DNA of 64,000 nucleotides from the NCBI GenBank assembly GCA_951230915.1, contig OX579636.1, forward strand, positions 27,401,567-27,465,566, read 5' to 3'. Position numbers and translations under genes: made by a program. Below the pieces are notes generated by a model. It worked only from the letters and a program-made list of their open reading frames with translations. It had not been told where the DNA came from and did not search any database. This document shows positions 1 through 11,099 of the stretch, piece by piece. This DNA comes from Antitrichia curtipendula. Taxonomy: Eukaryota > Streptophyta > Bryopsida > Hypnales > Leucodontaceae. The stretch's first letter is position 1, and each line of letters opens with the position of its first letter.

Positions 1-2489
1 GTTTGTAGAGTTTGGTTGATGTAAGAAGGGACTACTTTCATATGTAACATGTTTGTGTATTGGTTCTTTTGATTTGTTTTTGTTGTAGTGACTTTTAAAT
101 AATGTTTTTGGAGAATAATAATTATTTAGTGCTTGTCACGGATATATCTTTTTTATTACATTCAATGCTTCAATGTACAAGTTATGGCACTTGCAAACCT
201 AAATGGAGATTGTTGAAAAGTGCACAGAAAACCATTGGAATTGTGAAAAATTAATTAAAATTAAAATTAAATATTCCCTTTGAACTACAAAGATTTTATT
301 CATTCCATGTACATTAGTGATGAGCTGTTTTTGTACAGTCTTGTCCTGTAGTCAATGTAAAGAAATTGCAAAAAAAGAACTTGCTGATTCTCTTTTTGAA
401 TGAAGAATTTACAAGTTTTAAGAAGAAAGTGGAACGTGTCTAATTACTGAACAAGAACTATTGCACTACTGTGATTTTCTTTTTTGGAATTTCATTTTTG
501 ATTTATTCGTATTCTAGTTTAACCAATGAATTCTGAAAGTACATGTACTCTATTACCTCTTCTGTTTAAAAATGATCATTATGTTTGAAAAAATGTCTTG
601 ATTACGTCACATAATACATTTTAGAAACCAATTTTCCGCTATAAGTTGAGTTCATTGTTTTTCTATCATTCATTAAAATTGTATGACAACTTATTTGAAT
701 GATAGTTTTAGAATATTGAGAGTTAGTTTTTCTTTGGCATTTTCGAGGACTAGCATTGGTCAATTCATTTTTGAGTGTGAAGTTGCCATTTTGTATGCAT
801 TTAGTGTATGCCATAGACCATGTGCAATCATTGAATCTGCCTTTCCAAAGTCTCACCTCCTTAAACTAGGAAGAACTTAAAGATATAAGAAATTAAGGAA
901 TGAACAGTGAACTGATCTGTATAGTCATTTTATTTGTCATGTAATTAATGGTTGCATGGAAGGTAGAGGAACTATTACTAAAAATAGGTTTTTATATTCC
1001 AAATAGCAATTAATAAACTAATCTCAACTATTGACAATGTCACGGAGTGAAATACGGACAAAAATGAATAGAGTATTTGGGTGGAGGGAGTGATTTTAGA
1101 GGATTGTAAAAAAAGTGTGTTCTGTTGAAATTTCTTTCTTTATTGAAGGTTGAAGTCTTCAACATAACTCATTAGATATGAAATTTGTGTAGTGTGAAAG
1201 AATGAGATACAAACATTAAAAGCTTTTTAAATGTATTAAAAAAAAGTTGGAAACAAAAATAATTTTTCATTTTGAAAGAAAAAAAATTGCAATTTTTTTA
1301 TTAAAGGTTTTGGAAATGGACTTTACAAGAGAACTTCATATTCTGTTCTTGCATACATTTGTTGTGGTAATAGTACGTATTGCTTCTTCTATGAATTATT
1401 GTGAAATCAAAGGTTTATGTATGTGTAAGTGGGTAGTCATTTCTGCATGTATTCTGAAAAAATTGAAATACTTAGAACAAATTTGTGATTGTGCGGTATG
1501 ACTGTTATACCCAAAAAATCCCTATGAAATTGGCAATATGAATAGGAAGGACAATATAAAAAACTATATACATAGAATAGAACGAGTACCTTTCATTTCA
1601 CAGTATTCATGCACAGATAGAACTAGAAAAGTCCAAAGAGGTTGTTTGGATTAAAGAAGTAAATTTAATTGACACTGTTGTGTAAAAACATAAGACATGT
1701 AGAATGGAAAGTGCGAGTTCATCTTTCAATATTTTGTCAGTGGCGTTTCTTTAAATTATGTGCACAGTCCGGTGATTCTTATGAGAGGCATATGGCATTC
1801 ACAAATTAGCAATTTAGATATGTAGTCTGTGGGGTTTGAACTTTCATAAGAGAAGCTTCCGAAAGAATGAGAGCATGACGAATGTTATTAATGATATCAA
1901 TTTGATTACGCATGTACCAGAAGTTGTAATGGGATGGTGTTGTTTGCATGTTTACAATGAAGTGTCCAATGTACAGGGATTCCAAAGAAATTGTATGATG
2001 TTTGTAGTTAAAAATACAAGCATATTAGTATAGAAACTCTGTATTTAAAAAACTCTATCAATAATTGATATAATAAATAAGTAATATAGTCCTTTATACG
2101 TAGTGTGTTTGTGTTACGCAGTTCAACGAAATGGACATTAAAAATCGTTAGGTTGATAAGAATTCATTAAGTAGAAGTTGTATAAAGAGCGTGCAATGTG
2201 TGCTTCAATACAATGGACAAGTACATCTACAGAACTTTGCTAAAACAAATGAAGGAAAAAAAGAAACAAAAACATTGGATTCGTTTTTGTAGTCTTTTGT
2301 ATGAGGGCTTGAAAAGTAGCCTATGTCGGGGGGGGGGGTCATTGTCAATTGGAAACTGTGGAAGACCACTTTTTTATTGTGTCTTTTGTGAATGAAAATA
2401 CAGAGAAGATAGTGGTTTGGGAAGATAGTGAATCACAGAAGCTCTTCACCAAATACATGACTATTATGTATCAAGCGTGAAGTTGGAAA
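1..2489. other. AT-rich intergenic DNA, no gene seen
   Basis: No reading frame here has recognisable protein motifs. All open frames are under 85 codons and have AT-driven composition. The only notable local feature is a run of nine or so G residues near 2330. Composition shifts to a more balanced, coding-like pattern from about 2430, just before the DUF7869-type ORF. I looked for terminal inverted repeats matching the downstream flank of that ORF and found none that convinced me. Confidence 0.6.
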
Positions 2490-5400
2490 ATGGCAGTAGA
2501 AGCATTTGGAAGCCCAGTGGTATTCAATGCGGTAGCAACAACAGTGGTTGCTACTAAACGAAGGAGTGTAGGGGACAGATTGGCGCGTGTGGTACGAGGA
2601 AGACTTTTTGAAGAAGAAGATCGTGCACCAATGGATGGAGAATTTTAATCTATCTATGGCATGGTTCAACTTCTTGGAGACGGAGGTGAAGTTCTGGGGG
2701 TGGGCGTCGTGGATACAAATTTTGCATGCGGTGATGAACTTCATCGAGAGAAATTACGTCCTTTCGAGATTGCGGTTCGTGTCACACATGCTGTACATGA
2801 AACAGAATGGATTGGTGAGTTGGTAGAGAAGACTATGGGAGATTGTGTAGATAAAATTATACGATGGCGTCGTGCTTCCGTTCGTTATGCACGTCCGTAC
2901 GAGGTGAGAATGACGGCAACAAATTCGATGGAGGGGCAGAATTCATCGTTTCTTCCAGTTTCAGCACCACAATTCGATTTTCATGACGTAGAAGAGAACC
3001 CAAGCACTTCCGAATGCACGCCACTAAGTCAAGGTGGAAGAAACACAGAAGAAAGAAGTTCTTCTGTGATGTTAGGCTTTGAAGGTAGCACTCCGGATTT
3101 AACAAGAGTGGAAGGACTACCTGAGCTTACACCAAGGAGGCGGTACTCAATGGCAAATCGAAGGGCAAGGGTGAGAAGTCCACGGGAGAGGGGAGAGTCT
3201 GCTAGTCAAAAAGTTACTCTGGACAGTGTTATGTGTGCGAAGGAAAGGGGAGCATGTAAACACAATTGTTTGCGTGATGTAGATGCGAAGTATGTATTGG
3301 ACCAACGATATATGGCTTGGGGACAGAAGTACGAAGAACGTGCTACTTGGGTAATGCAAATGCTTAATGCCTTTTACACTCGCACAGAGGGTCCGACAAG
3401 AGACAAGTACGTGACAAAACTAGATGGCAGGGTCGTGTGCAATGCATGCTACGCCGCTACGTTGGGTTATTCTCAAAGGCGTTTGAAGCAGTTGAAGACA
3501 GCACATGCTGTATATGGCAGAGTGGCAGCCGTTCATGGAAACAGGTGTCAGCACAAGGAAAGTGCAAAAATGTCTGCAGCTAGGGAAAGCCTCAACGTTT
3601 TTTTCAACGAAGCCGGTTGTCAACAGCCCCATCGATCGATTCGCAGGAAAATGGACAATGCGGTTCTCCCGTTGATTCTATTGCCAATGAATACCATCAA
3701 GTTGGATGTTTTTCAGTATGTGAACAAAGAAGTGAAGAAACTAGTGGACGGGTCGGAGTTGTCAATGTCTTCGTTTCGTCAGCTTTGGCGGAAGGAATTT
3801 CCGCATGTGCAAATTCCACCTTTCTCCCGGTTTTCGAAGTGTTATCATTGTTGGGAGTATAAGTGTGGGATGGAATCCACGACAAATGCAGTCGCAAAGG
3901 TGAAGATAAAAGATCTGTACGTACTGCACATTCGATTTCAAATAGAAGAGAGGCGAGATTATTGGTTGTTCAAGAGGTCCGCGATGATCACTCCGGACTT
4001 TTTTATGTGTTTAATTGTTGACGGTATGGATCAGAATACGACCATGATACCGAAGATGAGGCAGACCGTGAAGAACATCGAATCTCGGTTTGTGAAGACT
4101 CATTTGTGTGGTGTACTTGTACATGGTATCGGCCTGTATGCGGACGTGTGGATAGATGCTCACTACAAGCATGATAGCAATCAAGTCGTAACGTCGGTGA
4201 TGAACGTCATATGCGACGTGAAGCGAAGGAAGGGGTCATTGCCACCGACATTGAGGATTCAAGCGGATAACACCACGAGGGAGAACAAGAACGCTTACAT
4301 GTTTGCCATGTGTGCTATACTAGTTGGGCTTGGTTTCTTCAAGGAAGTGCATCTTTGTTTTTTGATAGTGGGCCACACACATGAAGACATCGATCAAAGG
4401 TTTAGTGTGATTTCGAACGTACTGAAGAGGAAAGACGTAGACACTTTGAAGAGATGTTGCAGCTGGTGGAGAAGGGAACGTCGTACATAGAGGCTTTTGT
4501 GAGTGCTCGCAAGCTTGAGCACGTTCGCGACTGGAAGGCATTTATCACACCTCATTTACTACGAGGAGGGGAATCATTGACGGGCATTACATTTCCACAC
4601 CATATGAGGTTTTACGTGGAGAATGGGTTGGTCCGTGTGCAACACAAGCATTTCTACACAGATGAGTGGGGCCCAACGAGAGGGCATTTGTGTCTGAACT
4701 CATTGCCTAGCGTAGCAGAGAAACCGGACCTCGCGGAGGTGTTTGCAGCTGATCAGAGGGAATTGAAAGCATTGGACGAGTTCATTGCATATAAGAAGAA
4801 GATGATAGACAGAGGCTTTAACCCGATCAGGAACATGGAAGTGGTGGACGAAATAGAACAGTTCAAGGAGTATTTGGAGGAATTTCCACAACGAAATAGG
4901 GAAGGCGTCCGTAATTTACCATTTTGGCCCAGCGATGTTCTGAACCAGAACAGGGATGATGGAATTGTTCCTAACGTGGAAGGAGGTACAATTCCAAGTG
5001 CAGTTGCTGATGAGGATGGGAATACAACGGAGAGTGTAGCCGTTGATAGGATTATGGCGACAATGCCAAATCCTGAGAGGAGGGGGTATTTCGGACCTCG
5101 TAGAGATAGACCTGTACAAGCAACATCACGAAGAGTGACTGGGGGAAGGATTCGAGGCAGAAGGAATGCAGTTGTACCAGAGGTACGACAAGATACACAG
5201 GAAGATCCATTTCCTCCATTCAATCCAGAGAATGACGTTGTTGTAGGGCAGTACGTAGCCCTTACCGTAGAACTAGCGGAAGTAAGAGGAAGAGTACCTT
5301 TTTTTTAGGGAAGGTGCTCGAATTCGGGCAGGGGACATGGGCCTCAAAGATGAAGGTCCTGTGGTATTGGCCTACTATGAGACCTGGAGCACATGATGAA

Positions 5401-5691
5401 GCGGGTAGTAACCGAGTGAGGTACACGAACTGTATGGAGTCAACGTGGGAACCGTCTAGTGAGATGTTGGGCTGGACCGAGAAGGAAGCCGCTATATATT
5501 CATGGACGGATGTCCCTCGTCGAGGGAGAAGTGGTCATGTTATAGGTTCCAAGATTACAGTATATGGCGTGCATACAGAGGAGACAATGATCATTCCAGC
5601 AGAGGCTAAAGCACATCTTCTCGAGTACATGGCAATGCAGATGGAGAACCTAGATGACGAACGTCTGCAGAATGATTTGAATAGGTACTAG
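2490..5691 (+). pseudogene. Decayed DUF7869-type transposase-like ORF
   Basis: Three colinear frames form one protein of about 1,060 codons broken by three lesions. An ATG at 2490 opens a 52-codon N-terminus that ends at an in-frame TAA (2646-2648). The same frame continues as 2661-4490. A one-base loss near 4445-4455 moves the remainder to the frame of 4454-5308. A second one-base loss in the T8 run at 5299-5306 moves it to the frame ending at 5691. Numbering from 2661, the core has IVDGMDQ (D454), QADNTTRENKN (D536) and VGHTHEDIDQRF (E575, D576, D578). That spacing suggests an RNase H-like DDE/D fold. A Cys/His-rich segment lies upstream (MCAKERGACKHNC; VVCNACYAATLGYS) and a C-terminal module has VLWYW. 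The family assignment rests on the HTHEDIDQ block, which I recognise from uncharacterised DUF7869 proteins. The transposase role is inference. No terminal repeats were identified. Confidence 0.7.
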
Positions 5692-6911
5692 TGAGATATG
5701 ATATTATGCAGTGTTGTTTGACGTACTTGTAGTTGTAGGTATGTAGAAGTACTTGAGTGTGAAGCGTAGACTAATAAGTCTTAAAAGTAGTGTGGAGTGA
5801 AAAGTGTGTAAGGTTTTTATGAAGTAATTATAAAAAATGGAGTGTTTGACAACTTTTCACCAAGCAATTTCTCCTACTAAGAGCAAACGATGTTTGCAAT
5901 AATCACTTCCCCCCACAACATTTGAGATTGTTCATTTTTGATGCCGTACTAGCCAAGTGCAATGTCGCATCCCCCAAGTGCAAGAATGTCTAATTCGGTA
6001 TTCAAGGCCCTTTGAGACCTTGTCGGTACCAACAGTATTCCAAGGGGTCCCTGGATGCAGCTAGAAAAAAATAAAAATAAAAACTTTTCTTTTTTTCTTT
6101 TTTTCTTTTTGCAAGGGGGTCCCATAAGTAATTAAGTACAGCTACAATTCTACTACAAATTTAAGAAAACAAAACGAAGCAAATATTCTTTTGTAAAAAA
6201 TTGCAAGGTGGTTCCTATAGGGATATTGCTAATGCCAACTAGGTCTCTACAAAGTCTAAGCTCTTATTGCAATTTTTTTTTTAAAATAATAATAAAATAA
6301 ATATATGCATATATATTATAAAAAATATTTATAAAAAAAATTAAAATGTGCAATGTATTTTGAGTCTTTAGAGTTGTCTTCAAAAATTTAATTTACAAAA
6401 TATTATTTAAATCTTTTTGAATTTTAAAAAAAAAATGCAAGCTCCAAAGATACTTGTTGATCAATTATTTACAAAGGATTGCAATAAGAGTTAATAAAAA
6501 AGATGATTAAAGTAAAAAAATGTTGAAAGCTGACAATGATATAAAGGTACATGTTTGTACGGCATTATTATGTATGTAAAAATTAGTTTTATTTGATCAG
6601 TAGAACTTGAAATATTTTAGAAGACTTAATAGTAGTGATTGGTATTATGTTGATGAAGTGAACATGCAAAGAAAAAAATAAAATTATTATTAATTTTTCT
6701 TACAAATTTTGAGTAGAATTTTGGTGGTTAACAACTCGTTAAGTATACTTATTGGGTGCAAATTAGAGTACAATGAGCACCAATGACAACATCTAAAATG
6801 CTAAAGATTTGCATATTTTTCTACACTATTTAAATTAATGAAAGATTATTTGAAATTGTATAATAATGGATCTAATACTTGAGATGGAACTTTAGTGTAA
6901 AAGTGCGGTTG
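5692..6911. other. AT-rich intergenic DNA downstream of the DUF7869-type ORF
   Basis: No coding capacity is seen. There are long A/T homopolymer tracts (6060-6110, 6270-6440) and a short direct repeat of CCAAGTGCAA-type words at 5955-5990. Some of this may be the 3' non-coding part of the decayed element, but no boundary can be drawn. Confidence 0.5.
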
Positions 6912-6913
6912 TA

Positions 6914-7806
6914 CAGTCAGGTCCAATAATTGTACAAAGTACAAACTGCCTATTGTACCATTCAAAGAATTTTGCATTCTATAGTATACAATTGGCATTT
7001 TTTTCTTGCATAACTAACATTCAATTCTTATACAATTCCAATCAAGCATACCAATTCTTAATTTTAGAAAACCAAAATTCCATTTGATTTGTTTCATTAA
7101 ATATTTATAGTTTTATATGATAATTTATTGAAAAACATCGGTGATGAATTTTTTAAAATTTGATTGCATAAATATTTGGAAAACATCCATACTCACATAT
7201 TTCCTTCAACAAGCATCTCCAAAAGAGTTTCAAAATTCCCTCTTTAGAGATTTGAATGTTGAGGTGACATGCCTAAATTTTGTAAAATATGTATCACTTT
7301 ATTGTATTTAGATTTTGCTATTTGACCTTCACACCGCAACTAATTTTTGCAATTGGGCATGACGGAACAGTTGATTTGCCAAAATCTAATTCATATAGAG
7401 ATGTCTATTTATAAAATTTAGGCATTTTGAATTTTTGGTAGAGTAACATTAAAAATTTAATAGAGGGAATTTTGAAAATTTTATGGAGATGCTTGTTAAA
7501 GGAAAGACGTACGTATGGATATTTCCTATATATCTATGCAATCAAATTTTAAAAATTCATCACCAATTTTTTTCAATCAATTATTGTCAAATATCATGAA
7601 TACTAAATGAAACAAATCAAATAATTCACTAAAAATTAAGTTTTATTTTTTTGAAATTAAAAATTAGTATACTTGATTGGAATTGCATACAAACCAAATC
7701 TTACTTATGCAAGACAAAAAATGCTAATTGTATTTTATGCTATACAAAATTCTTTGAATGGTACAATATTATAATAGGTAGTTTGTAAGGTTATTGGACT
7801 CTACTG
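6914..7806. mobile_element. 893-bp foldback MITE with TA target duplications
   Basis: The two ends are inverted copies. The left end begins CAGTCAGGTCCAATAA. The reverse complement of the right end begins CAGTAGAGTCCAATAA. The similarity continues for several hundred bases through shared blocks such as GTACCATTCAAAGAATTTTG and CAATTCCAATCAAG, so nearly the whole element can fold into a hairpin with diverged arms. A TA dinucleotide flanks each end (6912-6913 and 7807-7808). TA duplication and a CAGT-start terminus fit a non-autonomous Tc1/mariner/pogo-type element. There is no transposase ORF inside. Confidence 0.8.
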
Positions 7807-7808
7807 TA

Positions 7809-8395
7809 ATAAGACCAAGTCATTGAGTTCATTTATCTTAGTGCTTGAGATTTGGTGAGAGAATTTAACAGGTTGGACTTTGGCAATGCTAGAATGGCTT
7901 GGAGTATTTATTTTATTGTACTTTAAAATAATGTAGTTTTTGACAAAAGTCTTTTGGATGCCAAGGTTCCTTTCTTGTAGTCAATAATGAAATTTGGTAT
8001 AGTATTGATGTTGTTAGGAAGTCGATATGTTCTATTTCTCAAAGAGTTATTGTTTACAAAACAAAAGGTGGCTACATAATTATGATGGTAGTCATCTTGA
8101 ATGCTTAGAAGTTCCATCTTTGGTTGTGAAGACATTTTATAGTTTGTACTTTCATTTTCTACAGGTATTGTACAATGTTATCAGTTTTTGCAAAAAGAAT
8201 TGTACATCTTAGTTGCATATTTGAATTAAGCTAAAATATTTGGGTTCATATTTCAACTTCAAACGTTGTGCTATATGTTTAATTGCAACTATATGTTCTT
8301 ATAGTGTTTTACTTTTGATTTTTTGATATATTAAATAAGAATGATAGAAAATTCTTAGAATGAGCTTCCAATGTACAACTATTTATGCTAACCAT
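7809..8395. other. AT-rich intergenic DNA, nothing recognised
   Basis: There are short open frames on both strands without motifs. The segment links the foldback element to the ATM-derived duplicate. No repeat or RNA gene was recognised. Confidence 0.5.
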
Positions 8396-9357
8396 TGTAT
8401 GTTGTGAGCCTTAGAGATTGACATTCAATGAATGTCTTACTGGACTGCTAAAGTGGTGCATATAGATCTCAGTGAATACTACTTTTGAGCAAGGGCTCAT
8501 GCATGCTGAAGACTCCTATGTGGGTGCATGGTGAATTTCATTAAAACGGCAACATTCTAGAACTTTGGCGATTTTACATCTATACCTGTCCTAGACGTTC
8601 AGACCAATTGTTTTGAAAGTGGCAGATTTCATATGCCATTTTAATGGAATTTGTCATATGTTTGCATATTTTACTTACAAAATTGAGGAAAATATTAGGG
8701 GCAGTGTAGATTGCTCAGGTTGAAGCAACAAGCTTGACACCTTGATTGCTACAAAAAAACAACTAATTGTTGGTCCCGGATATGCACAATATGAACTTAG
8801 TTTTCACCAATCTAAATCACCAGAACGCGCATGAAGAGGTGAGACTTAACATGACTCTTTGTCTGAAGCTTGTTTCTTCGACCTGTGCAGTCACAAGTGC
8901 CCCTTAATAAATGAATATGTATTCTTATTACTTTCCAAACGTATGATCAGAGTAGGAGAAAGGTTGCATTCAAGCACCCACCATTTTTTGGTGGTGGTCT
9001 TCCATGTCATCTATCATTCCGTCTCACTCGTGACATTATCGATGGCATGGGAGTGTCCGGTGTGGACACGATCTTCAGAAGATGCTGCAAAGCTACTCTC
9101 TTTGTCATGCACACCAACAAAGATGCATCAAAGATGCATTGTTGATCATTATGGAGGTGAGTTTAACCTACAGCTTACATGCAATTAATGCATCGGATTT
9201 CTGTGTACTCCATGTCATTGAGCAAAGGTGCGGAGTCCATTTTTGTGGGGACTTTCATCCGTGGTCTTTAAAACCACCCGCATGTGGCATCCCAACAATC
9301 AAGGGACTTGTTCAAAATCTCTTACTTCTACACTAGGTTCTGTCTCAGTCAAGATGC
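8396..9357 (+). pseudogene. Truncated ATM kinase-region duplicate
   Basis: This segment aligns end to end with the minus strand of the ATM gene between about 27384 and 26486. It starts inside the catalytic-loop exon (GLGDRHSMN region, here 8400-8535). It then carries the following intron, the whole exon encoding the [12 protein letters not shown] region (about 9015-9155), and part of the next intron. The first exon copy is disrupted by indels and the second retains recognisable codons with substitutions. Introns are retained, so it arose by DNA duplication rather than retroposition. It lacks the ATP-binding lobe and the FATC end, so it cannot encode a kinase. It lies about 17 kb from its source in inverted orientation. 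An insertion at 8530-8662 interrupts it. Confidence 0.9.
8530..8662. mobile_element. Small inverted-repeat insertion nested in the ATM duplicate
   Basis: About 133 bp are absent from the corresponding site in the ATM gene. The ends contain an imperfect inverted pair, AATTTCATTAAAACGGC on the left and GCCATTTTAATGGAATT on the right. TGCAT occurs on both sides (8525-8529 and 8663-8667) but once at the empty site in ATM, which fits a 5-bp target duplication. No superfamily is assigned. The exact ends could shift by a few bases. Confidence 0.6.
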
Positions 9358-9374
9358 TTGTGTACAGGAGTGTA

Positions 9375-9683
9375 GAGGCCTAGAGGTTCCACTCCCAGGT
9401 TAGCTGGACCAAGGGCGAAAACAGGGAAGACCTTTTGCGAACGCATCACTGTAGCAATGGCGGTGAACAACACCGGAGACGCCTAGAGATTTCAGTCCCA
9501 GGTTAGCTGGACCGAGGGCGAGAACAGCGAAGACGTTTTGCGGACGCATCACTGTAGCAGTGGCGGTAAACAGTAATGTTGAGGCCTGGAGATTCCACTC
9601 CCAGATTAGCTGGACCGTGGGCGAGAATAGGGAAGTCTTTTCGCGGATGCACTACTGTGGCAGTGGTGGTGTCGTCCTTTACA
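9375..9683. repeat. Three tandem copies of a 103-bp unit
   Basis: Units start near 9375, 9478 and 9581. Each carries the blocks CCTAGAG or CCTGGAG, TCCCAGRTTAGCTGGACC, GGGCGARAAYAG and GCATCACTGTAGCARTGGCGG, the last in variant form in the third copy. The period is 103 bp at both junctions. The array begins immediately after the ATM-derived segment ends and is more GC-rich than its surroundings. No coding role is evident. Confidence 0.85.
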
Positions 9684-11062
9684 CGCAGAGCTTCCCCAGA
9701 GAGCCAAGGGAACCCTTTCCTTGTTCTCCGACGTCGCTACTCCACGCACTTGAACGGTGCATTCTTGAGGAACGCGGTGGTCGCTGCCCCCGCTCGCGAA
9801 GGCCGCATTCAGGCTCCCCTGCGAATTTCGACTGGTGGGTCGTGCTGATGCTTGTTGATCGAGGTGAAGTCTCCGCTCTCTTGGGCTTACCGAAAAATTG
9901 AAGTCTCTGCAAGATGCATGCACGAGAGCAGCTTATGTTGTGAGTTGTTGTTGCAGTACTTGTCACAGGTTTCCAGGTCGATCTGGCGTTTCACGCTCTG
10001 GGCACTAAGTCTTGGCGGTCTGGGAGTTCTATGTTAGAGTTTTGGCTTTGGTGTGCGGAAGTGGTAGGCTCGATCTTGGATACTAATCTGTAGCGATATT
10101 CCCTCTTGCAGAGCCGTGAAGCCATTGAGGGAAAAAAGCCTGCAAGCTCCGTTCGAACTCTCACCTCAAGGTACGAGACTACGAGGGCTGCATTTGCATC
10201 TTTGTCGCCTGGTATGGTTGGGATTGAGATGTCTGTCATGATCGATTGATTCTTGCTGAGAATCGAGTCTGCCTGACATTGGTTCAAGCAAGTTCTGATC
10301 AGTTGTTGTGCAACTGGTTGATCTCCGTTGTCGAAATTAGTTGGGTAGATTCTGTTCTGCAGGGTAGGACTTAGCCAGTTTGCAATTTAAGATTGCCTTG
10401 ACATGGGCAAGTGATCTAGATGTAATGCACCACAACAACGGCTTGGGTTCTTAACTTCTTGTGATTATTGTTTTAGGGTGACAGCGTCAGGGTCTACACC
10501 GAGCTTTGTCTCCTCGCCTGCTGTTACAGATCACGCTGCCTGGGTCTTCGTGGTCTGGAATTTCAGTTTCAAATTGTAGAAGTAGTTATGCTGGACTCGT
10601 AGTTTACCAATGAAAATTAGCTGGGATTTTCATTGGTTGTCTTCTTGGGCAGTTTGTGACTAAAGATAGCCTTGCCATGGCTAAGTGGTTTAGTTGTAAA
10701 TCTCTATAGACAAGGGCTTGGGGTGGTGATGACTTTCTCTTCAATTGTAAGAGCAAAGGGCTAAAAAGCGTGGTGTTTATCACTTCCTCCGTGTATATAA
10801 AAGCTTGTATTGTCAAAGTGGTTTGAGTGATCTTTACTATTTGTTTGGGGCAATGTTCTAATGTGTAGAGTTGTGAAGGTATTGAGAGAATCAAGTAGTG
10901 TATAGTGCAAGTCTTCCAATTTAGATTTTGGTAGTATTGTTGTTGTCATTTTGTGTATTCAACTGTAATTTGATAAAGAGTAAGTTGACTAAGTCCTAAT
11001 TGCATTTGATGTGTTTCTATCTTTTTCAAACTATCTACATATGTGAGTTATCTGACTTTATT
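9684..11062. other. GC-richer non-coding mosaic with a diverged direct repeat
   Basis: No convincing protein is encoded. The open frames on the two strands overlap each other and lack motifs. Two related segments, about 10335-10455 and 10614-10730, share a GAAA(A)TTAG start, a CAGTTTG block and a GGCTTGGG end, spaced about 275 bp apart. A TATA-like TATATAAA lies near 10794. The arrangement could be the relic of an LTR or other non-coding part of a retroelement. No primer-binding site, polypurine tract or TG...CA boundary was established. Confidence 0.4.
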
Positions 11063-11089
11063 GGGGGGGTCGGGGGGGGGGTCGGGGGT
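11063..11089 (+). repeat. G-tract cluster
   Basis: Runs of seven, ten and five G residues are separated by TC dinucleotides, in otherwise AT-rich DNA. The plus strand could form a G-quadruplex. Homopolymer length may also be affected by sequencing error. Confidence 0.6.
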
Positions 11090-11099
11090 CAACATTGTT

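Noticed and set aside
4753..5223. 156-codon minus-strand open frame
   Set aside because: It is antisense to the DUF7869-type ORF, which has clear domain content on the plus strand.
5299..5306. T8 run as a programmed ribosomal frameshift site
   Set aside because: The same ORF also has a nonsense codon and a second frameshift without any slippery sequence, so decay explains all three lesions more simply.
8859..9336. Two open frames of 84-109 codons as an independent small gene
   Set aside because: The stretch aligns with ATM exon and intron sequence in the wrong frames. It is part of the ATM-derived duplicate.
9375..9683. Three-unit tandem repeat as a CRISPR-like array
   Set aside because: Units are 103 bp with no distinct spacers, in a plant nuclear context.
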